A stretch of DNA of 64,000 nucleotides, taken from the NCBI RefSeq assembly GCF_013376045.1, contig NZ_JABMJG010000002.1, positions 496,001 to 560,000 of the forward strand, given 5' to 3'. The stretch is from Variovorax sp. SG517 (GTDB lineage: Bacteria; Pseudomonadota; Gammaproteobacteria; Burkholderiales; Burkholderiaceae_C). This document shows, piece by piece, positions 35,993 to 45,131 of this stretch (position 1 is the stretch's first letter; each line of letters starts with the position of its first letter). Both the position numbers and the translations under genes were made by a program. The notes under the pieces are model-generated. The model did not search any database, was not told the origin of the DNA, and saw nothing but the letters and a program-made list of their open reading frames with translations.

Positions 35993-37186
35993 ATGACGAC
36001 CAGACGTGCCCTGATGGGCCTTGGCAGCCTCGGATTCATGAGCGGAGTCCTTGCCGCATGTGGCGGTGGCGGTAGTGGCGGTGCTGGCTCTCAGCCCCTT
36101 TTTCCGATGCCGGCGCCTTCTTCCACTCCTCCCACTCCTTCCGCTCCCTCCCCGAACGCCCCTTCGCCCTCCCCGCAGCCCGCCGACGCCTGGCGCATGC
36201 CCGACGAAAGCGCTGCGCACCGCGCCGTCTGGATGGCCTTTGCGGCTCGTGAATCCGTGTGGACCGCACCCATGCGCCAGCCGGTGCAGCAGGCCCTGGC
36301 CCGAATCGCCAACGCGATCAGCGTCTACGAACCGGTCAAGATGCTCGTGGGCGCGGACGACTTCGCTACGGCCCGGCAACTCTGCGGCTCCAACGTGCAG
36401 CTGATCCAGCATGAGATAGACGATCTCTGGATGCGCGACACCGGCTGCGTCTTCGTTCGCAACGCCCGCGGCGAGCGCGCCGCGGTGAGCTTCAATTTCA
36501 ACGGCTGGGGCAACAAGCAGCCGCACGCCCGCGACGCCACGGTGGCCGCGCGCATGGCCGAACTGTCCGGTGTCCCGCTGCTGCGCAGCAAGCTGGTCAT
36601 GGAAGGCGGCGGCATCGAGGTCGACGGCGAAGGCACGGCCATCATCACCGAGAGCTGCGTGCTCAATGCCAACCGCAACCCGGGCGTCAGCAAGGCCGAC
36701 GCCGAAGTCGAACTCAAGCGACTGCTGGGCCTGGAAAAGATCATCTGGCTGCCGGGCATCGCCAACCGTGACATCACGGACGGCCACACCGACTTCTACG
36801 CCCGCTTCATCAAGCCGGGCGTGATCGTCGCGGCGCTGGAAAAAGAAGAGAGCTCCTTCGACCACGCCGTGACACGGCGCCACCTGGAGCTGCTGCGCAC
36901 GGCCACCGACGCGCGCGGCCGCGCCTTGCAGATCGTCGTGCTGGAAACGCCAGGCAAGGTGCGGCCCGAATTCGCCCGCAAGGACTTCGCCGCCGGCTAC
37001 GTGAATTTCCTCATCACCGACAAGGCCCTTTTCCTGCCCGAATTCGGCGATGCTGTCGCCGACCAGGCGGCCCGCAATGCGCTGGCGGCCCAGTTGCCCA
37101 GCCACCAGATCGTGCAGTTGAACATCGACGCCATCGCCGCGGGCGGGGGCGGCATCCACTGCACGACGCAGCAGGAACCCGTCTAG
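35993..37186 (+). CDS. Agmatine-deiminase-family lipoprotein
   Basis: A 397-residue member of the peptidyl-arginine/agmatine deiminase family. The N-terminus has Arg-Arg (T-T-R-R-A-L-M-G-L-G) and a hydrophobic run ending in the lipobox L-A-A-C, so it is probably a Tat- or Sec-exported lipoprotein. A Pro/Ser-rich linker follows (to about residue 60). Catalytic features are kept: D-D-L-W-M-R-D-T-G, D-G-H-T-D-F and the nucleophile Cys in G-G-G-I-H-C-T-T-Q-Q at the C-terminus. It is followed after 12 bases by a paralogue. Export is unusual for agmatine deiminases, which are mostly cytoplasmic. Confidence 0.85.
   Translation: MTTRRALMGLGSLGFMSGVLAACGGGGSGGAGSQPLFPMPAPSSTPPTPSAPSPNAPSPSPQPADAWRMPDESAAHRAVWMAFAARESVWTAPMRQPVQQALARIANAISVYEPVKMLVGADDFATARQLCGSNVQLIQHEIDDLWMRDTGCVFVRNARGERAAVSFNFNGWGNKQPHARDATVAARMAELSGVPLLRSKLVMEGGGIEVDGEGTAIITESCVLNANRNPGVSKADAEVELKRLLGLEKIIWLPGIANRDITDGHTDFYARFIKPGVIVAALEKEESSFDHAVTRRHLELLRTATDARGRALQIVVLETPGKVRPEFARKDFAAGYVNFLITDKALFLPEFGDAVADQAARNALAAQLPSHQIVQLNIDAIAAGGGGIHCTTQQEPV
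36605..36711 (+). repeat. Copy 1 of a 107-base near-identical tract shared by the two deiminase genes
   Basis: Aligned with 37718-37824, 106 of 107 bases are identical, including third-codon positions, whereas the sequences outside the tract differ at many silent sites. This points to recent gene conversion or strong local exchange. Confidence 0.85.
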
Positions 37187-37198
37187 CAGGACACCGAC

Positions 37199-38299
37199 AT
37201 GCGCATGCCCCCTCCCCTGACCCGCCGCCGCCTGCTGGGCGGCCTGAGCCTTGCGCCGCTGGGACTGGCAGTGCCGTCGATGGCGGCGGCGCCCGAGTCC
37301 TGGCTCATGCCCGACGAGGGCGATCCGCACCGGGCCACATGGATGTCCTTCGGCCCCAACGAGGACGTCTGGGGCCGGCGCCTGCTGAAGCCGGTGCGCG
37401 AGCACCTGGCCAACGTCGCCCGGACCATCGCGGCCTTCGAGCCCGTGCGCATGCTGGTGAACGAGGAAGACCACGACCTCGCGGCCCGCCTTTGCGGCAA
37501 CGGGGTTCAGCTCGAAGTGCAGCCGGTCGACGATCTCTGGATGCGCGACACCGGCCCTGTCTTCGTGCGCAACGGCGCCTCGGGCCAGTGGGCCGGGGTG
37601 GACTTCAACTTCAACGGCTGGGGCCGCAAGCAGGCGCATGAACACGACGCCGAAGTCGCCGGATACGTGACCGGCGCGGCGGGCGTGCAGCGGCTGCGTA
37701 CCAGGCTCGTCCTGGAGGGCGGCGGCATCGAGGTCGACGGCGAAGGCACGGCCATCATCACCGAGAGCTGCGTGCTCAATGCCAACCGCAATCCGGGCGT
37801 CAGCAAGGCCGACGCCGAAGTCGAGTTGAAGCGGTTGCTGGGCCTGCGCAAGATCATCTGGCTGCCGGGCATCGCAGGGCGCGACATCACGGACGGTCAC
37901 ACCGACTTCTACGCGCGCTTTGCCTCGCCGGGCGTCGTCGTGGCTGGCCTGGATGAAGACCCCGATTCCTACGACCGTGCCGTCACCCGGCGGCACCTGG
38001 AAATCCTGAAGCAGGCCACCGATGCACGCGGCCAGCGGCTGCGCTTGGAAGTGCTCAAGGGGCCGGAATCGGTGCGCAGGAAGCTCGAGACGCCCGAGTT
38101 CGCTGCGGGCTACATCAATTTCTACGTCTGCAACGGCGCGGTGATCGCGCCGCAGTTCGGCGATGCGCGCGCGGACGGCAATGCCCGTTCGCTGCTGCGC
38201 GAGCTGTACCCGCGCCGCGAGGTGGTTCAGCTCGACATCGACGCCATCGCCGCGGGCGGCGGCGGCATCCACTGCACGACGCAGCAGCAGCCGCGCTGA
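37199..38299 (+). CDS. Agmatine-deiminase-family protein with Tat-type signal
   Basis: A 366-residue paralogue of the preceding protein. The start has a twin-arginine-type signal (L-T-R-R-R-L-L-G-G-L-S-L-A-P-L-G-L-A-V, then S-M-A-A-A) but no lipobox Cys, so it should be free in the periplasm. Catalytic features are the same: D-D-L-W-M-R-D-T-G, D-G-H-T-D-F and C in G-G-G-I-H-C-T-T-Q-Q. The enzyme would hydrolyse a guanidino compound such as agmatine to a ureido product, if the substrate is the family one. It lies 12 bases after the first copy, so the pair is one operon. Confidence 0.85.
   Translation: MRMPPPLTRRRLLGGLSLAPLGLAVPSMAAAPESWLMPDEGDPHRATWMSFGPNEDVWGRRLLKPVREHLANVARTIAAFEPVRMLVNEEDHDLAARLCGNGVQLEVQPVDDLWMRDTGPVFVRNGASGQWAGVDFNFNGWGRKQAHEHDAEVAGYVTGAAGVQRLRTRLVLEGGGIEVDGEGTAIITESCVLNANRNPGVSKADAEVELKRLLGLRKIIWLPGIAGRDITDGHTDFYARFASPGVVVAGLDEDPDSYDRAVTRRHLEILKQATDARGQRLRLEVLKGPESVRRKLETPEFAAGYINFYVCNGAVIAPQFGDARADGNARSLLRELYPRREVVQLDIDAIAAGGGGIHCTTQQQPR
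37718..37824 (+). repeat. Copy 2 of the 107-base near-identical tract
   Basis: Partner of 36605-36711; the only mismatch is one C/T difference in a third codon position (Asn codon). The tract encodes the same stretch of both proteins (from G-G-G-I-E-V-D-G to A-D-A-E-V-E). Confidence 0.85.
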
Positions 38300-38320
38300 G
38301 AGGCTGGCTCCCTCAGCGTC

Positions 38321-39001
38321 CTACCACTTGCCGTCCTTCGGAACCGCCTTGGCCGCGCTGGCCTTCGCGTTGGCGGCCGCGGCGATCATCGAAGCGGCTT
38401 CGGAACGGTTCGCCTTGTTCGCGAAGTCGACGGCGGTCATGCCCAGCTGGTTCTTCATGGTGGTGTCGGCACCCTCGTCCAGCAGCAGTTTCACTGCATC
38501 GTTGGAGCCATACATGGCCGCCATCATCAGCGGCGTGGTGCCGTTGGGCGACTGCGCGTCGATGAAGGCGAAGTTCTCCAGCAGTACCTTCATGATCGCG
38601 ATCTGCCCGCTGGTGGCGGCGTAGTGCAGCGGCGTCCAGCCGGTCTTGTTGACGGCAGCGTCGCGCTTGAGCAACTGGTCGACCACGTCCTGCTGCCCCT
38701 TGATGGCGGCCAGCATCAGCGGGGTTTCGTCCTTCGGGCTGGCGATGTCCACGTCGGTCTGCGGCGCCTCGATCAGGACCTTGATCACCTTGGGCGACGG
38801 CTCCCGCAGCGCGATCAGCAGGCCCGTCTGGCCATGTTCGTCGCGCGTGTTGGGGTCGAAACCGCGCTGGATCAGGTTGCGCACGCCGCTGGCGTTGTCG
38901 CCGCGCACGGCCCGGAAGAAGTCTTCGAACGAACCGGCATGCACTGCAAAAGATGCAGCAATGACAATGAGATAGATCGATTTCTTGAAGTAGTTTTTCA
39001 T
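38321..39001 (-). CDS. Exported ankyrin-repeat protein
   Basis: A 226-residue protein with a signal peptide ending in V-H-A-G and about five ankyrin repeats, visible as H-G-Q-T-G-L-L-I-A-L, D-E-T-P-L-M-L-A-A-I-K-G, G-W-T-P-L-H-Y-A-A-T-S-G, G-T-T-P-L-M-M-A-A-M-Y-G and Q-L-G-M-T-A-V-D-F-A. The role is protein binding in the periplasm; the partner is unknown. The ATG overlaps the tatD stop by 4 bases (ATGA), so translation follows tatD. It is convergent with the deiminase operon. Confidence 0.86.
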   Translation of the reverse strand: MKNYFKKSIYLIVIAASFAVHAGSFEDFFRAVRGDNASGVRNLIQRGFDPNTRDEHGQTGLLIALREPSPKVIKVLIEAPQTDVDIASPKDETPLMLAAIKGQQDVVDQLLKRDAAVNKTGWTPLHYAATSGQIAIMKVLLENFAFIDAQSPNGTTPLMMAAMYGSNDAVKLLLDEGADTTMKNQLGMTAVDFANKANRSEAASMIAAAANAKASAAKAVPKDGKW

Positions 39002-39804
39002 GATTTGACTTCCCTGAACAATGCCTCGAAGTTGTCGCTCGTGGCCTTGGCGACGGCCTCCACGGGCATCTTCCTGAGCTCGGCGATCTGCTGCGCCACG
39101 TAGGGCACGTACGACGGATTGTTGGTCTTGCCGCGGTACGGCACCGGCGCGAGGTACGGGCTGTCGGTCTCGATCAGCATGCGGTCCAGCGGCACGAAGG
39201 CGGCCACGTCGCGCAGATCCTGAGCTTTCTTGAAGGTCAGGATGCCGGAGAACGAGATGTAGAAACCCAGGTCGAGCGCCGCGCGCGCCACCTCGGCGGT
39301 CTCGGTGAAGCAGTGGAAAACACCGCCGGCCGCGCCGGGCGAGGCGTCTTCGCCCTCCTCCTTCAGGATCGCCAGCGTGTCCGCCGAGGCCTCGCGGGTG
39401 TGGATGATCAGCGGCTTGCCGGTCTGGCGAGCGGCGCGGATGTGCACGCGGAACCGGTCGCGCTGCCATTCCAGGTCGGAGATGCTGCGGCCGCCCTTGC
39501 GCTCTTCCATCTGGTAGTAGTCGAGGCCGGTCTCGCCGATGGCGACTACGCGCGGCCGCTGCGAGAGGCTCACCAGGTCTTCGACCGAAGGCTCGGCGAT
39601 GTCCTCGTTGTCGGGGTGCACGCCCACGCTGGCCCAGAAGTTGTCGTAGCTGGCGGCAAGGGCCTGCACTTCGTCGAATTCCTCGAGCTTGGTGCAGATG
39701 CAAAGCGCCCGGTCGACCTGCGCCGCGGCCATGGCGGCGCGAATCTGCGGCATCTGGCCCGCGAATTCGGGAAAAGTGAGGTGGCAGTGGGAGTCTGTGA
39801 ACAT
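38998..39804 (-). CDS. tatD: TatD-family metal-dependent DNase
   Basis: A 268-residue TatD-family hydrolase (a YcfH/TatD-type nuclease). The metal ligands appear as D-S-H-C-H-L at residues 4-9, G-E-T-G-L-D-Y-Y-Q-M, H-T-R-E-A, H-C-F-T-E and E-T-D-S-P-Y-L-A-P near the C-terminus. The chromosomal position after tmk, holB and a PilZ gene is normal for the family. It is followed by the overlapping ankyrin gene. Confidence 0.9.
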   Translation of the reverse strand: MFTDSHCHLTFPEFAGQMPQIRAAMAAAQVDRALCICTKLEEFDEVQALAASYDNFWASVGVHPDNEDIAEPSVEDLVSLSQRPRVVAIGETGLDYYQMEERKGGRSISDLEWQRDRFRVHIRAARQTGKPLIIHTREASADTLAILKEEGEDASPGAAGGVFHCFTETAEVARAALDLGFYISFSGILTFKKAQDLRDVAAFVPLDRMLIETDSPYLAPVPYRGKTNNPSYVPYVAQQIAELRKMPVEAVAKATSDNFEALFREVKS

Positions 39805-39921
39805 CGGAAATGAGGGTGAACGCGGCGCCCGCCCTGGTCTGGCCCTCGCCCGGTTGTCGGGGGCCTGTATGGGAGGTCGGCGCCGTCGAACGAGTTCCGC
39901 GTCACCGGGACGGCGGGAAAC

Positions 39922-40308
39922 TCAGATGGTTTGCGTGGGGCGGTCGGAGGCCATCGAGCCGCCGAGCGCCGCCTCGATGCGCGCCTTCAGCTGACGCGAC
40001 TTCTCGTCGGAAGGAAAACGGATGCCCACGCCCGGAGCCCGGTTGCCGGCGGCGCGCGGCGGCGTGATCCAGGCCACCTTGCCGGCCACTGGGTAGCGCT
40101 GCGGGTCTTCAGGCAGCGTCAGCAGCACGTAGACGTCGTCGCCAAGGCGGTATTCGCGGGAGGTGGGAATGAAGATGCCGCCCTCGGCAAACAGCGGGAT
40201 GTAGGCCGCGTACAGCGCGCCCTTTTCCTTGATCGCGAGCTGGATGACACTCGGCCGGGCGGGTGTGGAGGCTGCTGCGGGCGCAGCTGGGGCGGCAGGT
40301 TGGTTCAT
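39922..40308 (-). CDS. pilZ: PilZ-domain protein (PilZ-type, type IV pilus/c-di-GMP related)
   Basis: A 128-residue PilZ-domain protein whose gene follows holB, the same place as pilZ in many Proteobacteria. After a Pro/Ala-rich N-terminus the domain begins I-Q-L-A-I-K-E-K-G-A-L-Y-A-A-Y-I-P-L-F-A-E-G-G. The canonical c-di-GMP motif R-x3-R is not evident, as is usual for the founding PilZ, which works through type IV pilus proteins. The start overlaps the holB stop by 4 bases. Confidence 0.82.
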   Translation of the reverse strand: MNQPAAPAAPAAASTPARPSVIQLAIKEKGALYAAYIPLFAEGGIFIPTSREYRLGDDVYVLLTLPEDPQRYPVAGKVAWITPPRAAGNRAPGVGIRFPSDEKSRQLKARIEAALGGSMASDRPTQTI

Positions 40309-41318
40309 GGGCGACGAGCGGCAGAGTTTAGGGTGGTTCGCGCTTCGCTCACAAGCGCTTCGAGCATGAGGCCCGCATTGAACGGGTGTTCCGCGGTTCT
40401 TGCGGCACTTGCGAGCGACTTCGACCAGCGCGCGAGCGCCAGCCGGGACGGAGCCGCCGGCAGGTCGACGGCATCGAAGAAACGGGGCGCGGCGCCGTTG
40501 CCGACGGCCATCAGATCGTGGCAAAGCTTCTGCAGGGCGCCGACGGCCTGCGCGGGCGCGTGATCGGCCAGCGCCCCGACCTCGCCGCGGGCCATGGCCT
40601 TGGGCAGGAGCGCCCAGGCCTTGGGCGACTGCCCCGAGCGCGCAAGCTTCAGGGCATCGGTAGGCCGGCCGCCGGCGGCACGCAACAGCGCGCCGGCATC
40701 GGCGACAGGAATGTCCTGCGCGGCAAGCCAGGCCTCGGCCTCTGCAGGCTCCGGCCAGGGCAGCGTGAAGCCCAGGCAGCGGCTGCGGATGGTCGGCAGC
40801 AGCTGCCAGGCGGCCTCGCTGGCGAGCACGAAGCGCACGTCGCCGACCGGCTCCTCCAGCGTCTTCAGCAGCGCGTTGGCGGTGATCGTGTTCATGCGCT
40901 CGGCCGGATACACCAGCACCACCTTGCCGCGCCCGCGCGCGCTGGTGCGCTGCGCGAAGCCGACCGCGTCGCGCATCGCCTCCACGCGGATCTCGCGGCT
41001 GGGCTTGCGCTTCTTGTCGTCGATCTCGGCCTGGGCCTTCTCGTCGAGCGGCCAGTTCAGCTCGTGCATGGCGATCTCGGGCATCAGCACGCAAAGGTCC
41101 GCATGCGTGCGCACCTCGATGGCGTGGCAGCTCGGGCAATGGCCGCAGGCGACGCCTTCCTGCGTCGGCTGTTCGCACAGCCAGGCGGAGGCCAGGGCCA
41201 GCGCCAATTCGTACTGGCCGATGCCGGAGGGGCCCTGCAAGAGCCAGGCATGGCCGCGCTGGCGAAGCAACTCGGTCAGCGGCTTGCGCAGCCAGGGGGA
41301 CAGCGCCTCGGCACTCAT
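40305..41318 (-). CDS. holB: DNA polymerase III subunit delta'
   Basis: A 337-residue clamp-loader subunit. The Walker-A region reads [12 protein letters not shown], in which the usual Lys is replaced, as in non-catalytic delta' proteins. Zinc-module cysteines lie in C-G-H-C-P-S-C, and the sensor region [10 protein letters not shown] and I-R-S-R-C are present. The ATG at 41318 overlaps the tmk stop by 4 bases and the gene is followed, with a 4-base overlap, by pilZ. Confidence 0.9.
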   Translation of the reverse strand: MSAEALSPWLRKPLTELLRQRGHAWLLQGPSGIGQYELALALASAWLCEQPTQEGVACGHCPSCHAIEVRTHADLCVLMPEIAMHELNWPLDEKAQAEIDDKKRKPSREIRVEAMRDAVGFAQRTSARGRGKVVLVYPAERMNTITANALLKTLEEPVGDVRFVLASEAAWQLLPTIRSRCLGFTLPWPEPAEAEAWLAAQDIPVADAGALLRAAGGRPTDALKLARSGQSPKAWALLPKAMARGEVGALADHAPAQAVGALQKLCHDLMAVGNGAAPRFFDAVDLPAAPSRLALARWSKSLASAARTAEHPFNAGLMLEALVSEARTTLNSAARRP

Positions 41319-41971
41319 CGGTCGCCTCCGCCGGCCAGCACGCCGCGCGCCGCCAGCTCGGATTCGATCTGCTGCCAGACCTGTTCGCGCGTCTGGCTGG
41401 CATCGATGCGCACGAAGCGCCGGGCATCGGCGCTCGCGCGGTCCGCATAACCCTGTGCCACGCGGCGGAAGAACTCGACCGGCTGGGCCTCGAACTTGTC
41501 GGGCACGCGGGCGCCGGCCAGCCGCTGGGCAGCGATCTCGGGGGCCAGGTCGAACCACAGCGTGACCTGCGGCTGCAGCAGCTTCGCGCTGCCGGCCTGC
41601 GCCTGGACCCATTGCTCCAGCGTGGACAGGACGGTGTTGTCGAAACCCCGTCCCGCGCCCTGGTAGGCGAAGGTTGCATCGGTGAACCGGTCGCAAAGCA
41701 CCACGTCGCCCCGCGCCAGTGCCGGCTCGATGACCTGCACGATGTGATCGCGCCGCGCCGCGAACACCAGCAGCGATTCGGTCAGCGGGTCCATCGGCTT
41801 TTTGAGGATCAGCCCCCGCAGCGTTTCGGCCAGCGGCGTGCCGCCTGGCTCGCGCGTGCGCACCACCGTGCGGCCCTGGGCCTTGAACAGCGCCTCCAGC
41901 GCGTCGAGGTGGCTGGACTTGCCGGCCCCGTCGATGCCTTCGAGCGTCAGGAACAGGCCGTTGTCACTCAT
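41315..41971 (-). CDS. tmk: Thymidylate kinase
   Basis: A 218-residue dTMP kinase. It has the P-loop [11 protein letters not shown] near the N-terminus, the D-R-F motif in [18 protein letters not shown] and a normal length. The start overlaps the mltG stop by 4 bases. dTTP synthesis and the replication subunit holB are commonly encoded together. Confidence 0.95.
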   Translation of the reverse strand: MSDNGLFLTLEGIDGAGKSSHLDALEALFKAQGRTVVRTREPGGTPLAETLRGLILKKPMDPLTESLLVFAARRDHIVQVIEPALARGDVVLCDRFTDATFAYQGAGRGFDNTVLSTLEQWVQAQAGSAKLLQPQVTLWFDLAPEIAAQRLAGARVPDKFEAQPVEFFRRVAQGYADRASADARRFVRIDASQTREQVWQQIESELAARGVLAGGGDR

Positions 41972-42996
41972 TGGGTCGTCGCCTTCTGTTTATTGGAGTC
42001 GCCGCCACCGCGCTGATATCGGTTGACCGCGCGGTTGTGGTCGTCGAGCGAGCTGCTGAACTGGCTCGTGCCGTCGCCACGCGACACGAAATACAGCGAT
42101 TTGCTTTGCGCCGGCTGCACCGCGGCCAGCAGCGCTGCCTTGCCCGGCATGGAAATCGGCGTGGGCGGCAGGCCGCCGCGCGTGTAGGTGTTCCAGGGCG
42201 TGTCGGCCTGCAGGTCTTTCTTGCGCAGGTTGCCGTCGAAGGCCGTGCCCATGCCGTAGATGACGGTCGGGTCGGTCTGAAGCGGCATGCCGATGCGCAG
42301 GCGATTGGTGAACACGGCCGCGATTTCTGCCCGGTCGTTGGCCTTGCCTGTCTCCTTTTCGACAATGCTGGCCAGAATCAGCGCCTCATCGGCCGATTTC
42401 AGGGGCAAGTCGGAGGCGCGAGCGGCCCAGGCGGCTTCGAGCTTCTTGTCCATGGCCCGCATCGCGCGCTGCAGCAGGGCGATATCGGTCGAGCCCTTCG
42501 AATAGGTGTACGTGTCCGGGAAGAAGCGCCCTTCCGGGTGCACGCCCGGCTTGCCCAGCTTGGCCATGAGCGCGTCGTCGGTCATGCCCACGCTCTCGGG
42601 CTTGAGCTGGTCGGCCTTGGCGAGCGCGGCGCGCACCTGGCGGATGTTCCAGCCTTCCACCAGCACCACGCTGCGCGTGGCTTCCTCGCCGCGCACCAGG
42701 ATGTTGAGCAGCAGCTTGGGCGTGACGCCGCGTTCCAGCTCGTAGCTGCCGGCGCGCATCTGGCGGTCTTGTCCGGAGATGCGGAACCACAGGTAGAGCA
42801 GCTGCGGCTGCACGTCGACGCCCGTGTCGGCCACCGCCTGGGCGATGCCGCGCGGCGTGGTGCCGGGTTCGACAGACAGGTCGACGCTGGGCGCAGGCAG
42901 CTTGAGCGGCTGGTGCACCCACCAGAGGCCGGCGCCGCCGAGCGCGAGCGCGGCCAGGGCGGCGAGCAGGAAGAGCGTGAGGAAGAAACTGCGCAC
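41968..42996 (-). CDS. mltG: Endolytic murein transglycosylase MltG
   Basis: A 342-residue inner-membrane enzyme that cuts nascent peptidoglycan strands. There is one N-terminal membrane helix (about residues 5-25), a LysM-like part, and the YceG domain with the catalytic Glu in [11 protein letters not shown] and the motif T-V-I-Y-G-M-G and [13 protein letters not shown]. First gene of the mltG-tmk-holB-pilZ-tatD group; divergent from ygfZ. Confidence 0.93.
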   Translation of the reverse strand: MRSFFLTLFLLAALAALALGGAGLWWVHQPLKLPAPSVDLSVEPGTTPRGIAQAVADTGVDVQPQLLYLWFRISGQDRQMRAGSYELERGVTPKLLLNILVRGEEATRSVVLVEGWNIRQVRAALAKADQLKPESVGMTDDALMAKLGKPGVHPEGRFFPDTYTYSKGSTDIALLQRAMRAMDKKLEAAWAARASDLPLKSADEALILASIVEKETGKANDRAEIAAVFTNRLRIGMPLQTDPTVIYGMGTAFDGNLRKKDLQADTPWNTYTRGGLPPTPISMPGKAALLAAVQPAQSKSLYFVSRGDGTSQFSSSLDDHNRAVNRYQRGGGDSNKQKATTQ

Positions 42997-43118
42997 GAGT
43001 CCGATGTGGGGATGACGGGGAAAAAGCCGGAGGCAATCAAAAAACGGTGCCCTTGCGAACCGAAGGGCTGGAACCCCTGCCGCCTCGAAGGAACAGGCAC
43101 GGCCATGATAATTCAGCG

Positions 43119-44045
43119 ATGACCACTGTCGTTCTCAATGGGGTGACCGCCCTCTCCCATCTCGGCGTGATCCGGGCCGAAGGTCCCGACGCCGCCAGTT
43201 TCCTCCACGGCCAGCTCACACAGGATTTCTCCCTGCTCGGCGCCTCCGACGCCCGGCTGGCCGCGCTGTGCACCGCCAAGGGCCGTGTGATCGCAAGTTT
43301 CATCGGCATCAAGCCGCAACCCGATCTGATCCTGCTGGTGTGCAGCCGCGACATCCTGGCCGCCACGCTCAAGCGCCTGTCGATGTATGTGCTTCGCGCC
43401 AAGGCCAAGCTGAGCGATGCCACGGGGCAATACGCGCTCTACGGCCTCGCCGGCACCGCCCTGACCGCCAACGGCCTCGACGCCGCCGCCCCGCCCGGCA
43501 AGCGCACCGCCGTCGGCGACGATGTCAGCGCCGTGTCGCTCTACCCTGCGGACGGCGTGCCGCGCGCCCTGTGGATTGCGCCGGCCGGCCATGCCGCCCC
43601 CGCCGGCCCCACGCTCGACGACAACCTCTGGCAGTGGAGCGAGGTCCGCAGCGGCATCGTGACCCTGACCACGCCCGTCATCGAGGCCTTCGTGCCGCAG
43701 ATGATCAACTACGAATCCGTGGGCGGCGTGAACTTCAAGAAGGGCTGCTACCCCGGCCAGGAAGTGGTCGCGCGCAGCCAGTTCCGCGGCACGCTGAAGC
43801 GCCGTACCTACCTCGTGCAGGCCGACGCGCCGGTTTCCGTCGGCCAGGAAGTCTTTGCCGCCGGCGATGCCGAGCAGCCCGTGGGCACCGTGGCTCAGGC
43901 CGCGCCGGCGCCCGGCGGCGGCTGGTCCGCCCTGATCTCGATGCAGATCGCCGCGCTCGAGGCCGGCGGCCTGCGCGCGGGCGCGGCCGATGGGCCGGCG
44001 CTTACGGTCGAGCCGCTGCCCTACCCTTTGCTCGAAGACATCTGA
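43119..44045 (+). CDS. ygfZ: YgfZ/GcvT-domain folate-dependent iron-sulphur repair protein
   Basis: A 308-residue tetrahydrofolate-binding protein that helps maintain certain iron-sulphur enzymes. The diagnostic motif K-K-G-C-Y-P-G-Q-E with Cys210 is present, as is the GcvT-like N-terminal fold (L-H-G-Q-L-T-Q-D). The open frame runs 24 codons further up, but M-T-T-V-V-L-N at 43119 fits the family. A GATAAT box at 43107-43112 lies only 6 bases upstream, so the transcript may have almost no leader. It ends in a strong terminator. Confidence 0.92.
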   Translation: MTTVVLNGVTALSHLGVIRAEGPDAASFLHGQLTQDFSLLGASDARLAALCTAKGRVIASFIGIKPQPDLILLVCSRDILAATLKRLSMYVLRAKAKLSDATGQYALYGLAGTALTANGLDAAAPPGKRTAVGDDVSAVSLYPADGVPRALWIAPAGHAAPAGPTLDDNLWQWSEVRSGIVTLTTPVIEAFVPQMINYESVGGVNFKKGCYPGQEVVARSQFRGTLKRRTYLVQADAPVSVGQEVFAAGDAEQPVGTVAQAAPAPGGGWSALISMQIAALEAGGLRAGAADGPALTVEPLPYPLLEDI

Positions 44046-44084
44046 GCCACCCAACCCCCAACGCCCCTGGAGAAAAGGAGCGTT

Positions 44085-44116
44085 TGGCGCTATCCAGGAG
44101 ATAGCGCCATTTTTTT
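44085..44116 (+). terminator. Rho-independent terminator after ygfZ
   Basis: Perfect 9-base stem (arms 44085-44093 and 44101-44109), 7-base loop, followed directly by seven T residues. It ends the ygfZ transcript and separates it from the next plus-strand gene. Confidence 0.93.
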
Positions 44117-44192
44117 GCGCGTCGTTTAACCCTGCCGGCGGTGCTGCTCCGTAGAAGCCTGCACCGATCAACTCCGGCAAGGAAGACACACC

Positions 44193-45131
44193 ATGAAGCG
44201 CAGATTCTTTTCCACCGCCTTGGCCGCGACAGCCATGACCGCCATGGCCTCGCTCCCGGCCTGCGCGCAGACCTCGGAACGGCCTTATGTTCCCTCCACG
44301 CCGTCCAGCCGCATCGGCTCGCTGATGCAGATCAGCGTGGTCGACCGCGGCACCGGCGCCGAGCTGCCGATCTACCGCCATCGCGGCGAATACTGGGTGG
44401 CCGGCCGCCCCGGCGCGCGCTATGCCATCCGGGCGCGCAACGCGATGGGCGAACGCATCATGGCGGTGATGTCCGTCGACGGCGTCAACGTGGTCACCGG
44501 CGAAACCGCGGGTGTGCTGCAGAACGGCTACGTGTTCAGCGCCCGCGAGCGCAGCGACATCACCGGCTGGCGCAAGAGCGATTCGCAGATCGCGGCCTTC
44601 GAGTTCGCCGCGGCCGGCAACTCCTACGCCAGCCGCACCGGTCGGCCCGACGACGTGGGCGTGATCGGCGTCGCGATGTTCCGTGAGCGCATGCCCGAGC
44701 CGCCACCTCCGCCCGTCACTCCTTTCCCGCGCCGTGACGACTACGGCGGATATGGCTCCGAACGCGAGCGCCGCAGCGAATCGTCGTCGTACCAGGGCGA
44801 CGCGCGGGCGAAGGCCGGTGCAGCCGACAGCGCAGCGCCCGCAGCGGCCGCCGAGTCTTCAGGCAGCCTGGCCCGGCAATCGGCGCCCAGCCCGAGCCTG
44901 GGCACGGCGCACGGACGTCGCGAGACCTCGTACGTCGGCAAGACCACCTTCGAGCGCGCGCAGTCGTCGCCCGACGAAGTCATCCGCATCCGCTACGACA
45001 GCCGCGAGAACCTCATCGCCGCCGGCGTGATCCCGGTGCCGCCCGCTCCACGCTGGCCGCGCCCGGCGGGGCCGTCGCCGTTCCCGGGCTCGGATCCGGG
45101 CTACGTCCCCGATCCGCCGAGCCGCTACTGA
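44193..45131 (+). CDS. Exported hypothetical protein with Arg/Ser/Pro-rich C-terminus
   Basis: A 312-residue protein with a signal peptide (hydrophobic A-L-A-A-T-A-M-T-A-M-A-S-L, then A-C-A-Q). Residues about 40-165 look like one compact beta-rich domain (Q-I-S-V-V-D-R-G-T-G-A-E-L-P-I-Y-R-H, then Y-V-F-S-A-R-E-R-S-D-I-T-G-W). The C-terminal half is Arg, Ser, Ala and Pro-rich and likely disordered. I do not recognise a family. The first Cys lies before A-Q, so a lipoprotein is unlikely. It overlaps the convergent thioesterase-GNAT gene by 7 bases. Confidence 0.7.
   Translation: MKRRFFSTALAATAMTAMASLPACAQTSERPYVPSTPSSRIGSLMQISVVDRGTGAELPIYRHRGEYWVAGRPGARYAIRARNAMGERIMAVMSVDGVNVVTGETAGVLQNGYVFSARERSDITGWRKSDSQIAAFEFAAAGNSYASRTGRPDDVGVIGVAMFRERMPEPPPPPVTPFPRRDDYGGYGSERERRSESSSYQGDARAKAGAADSAAPAAAAESSGSLARQSAPSPSLGTAHGRRETSYVGKTTFERAQSSPDEVIRIRYDSRENLIAAGVIPVPPAPRWPRPAGPSPFPGSDPGYVPDPPSRY

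Noticed and set aside
35990..38272. A 760-codon minus-strand frame across both deiminase genes
   Set aside because: The apparent internal duplication in this frame is only a reflection of the tandem deiminases; no family features and no ribosome site.
40305..41318. holB Walker A change as a sign of a broken gene
   Set aside because: Delta' subunits normally lack a working ATP site, so the altered P-loop is expected.
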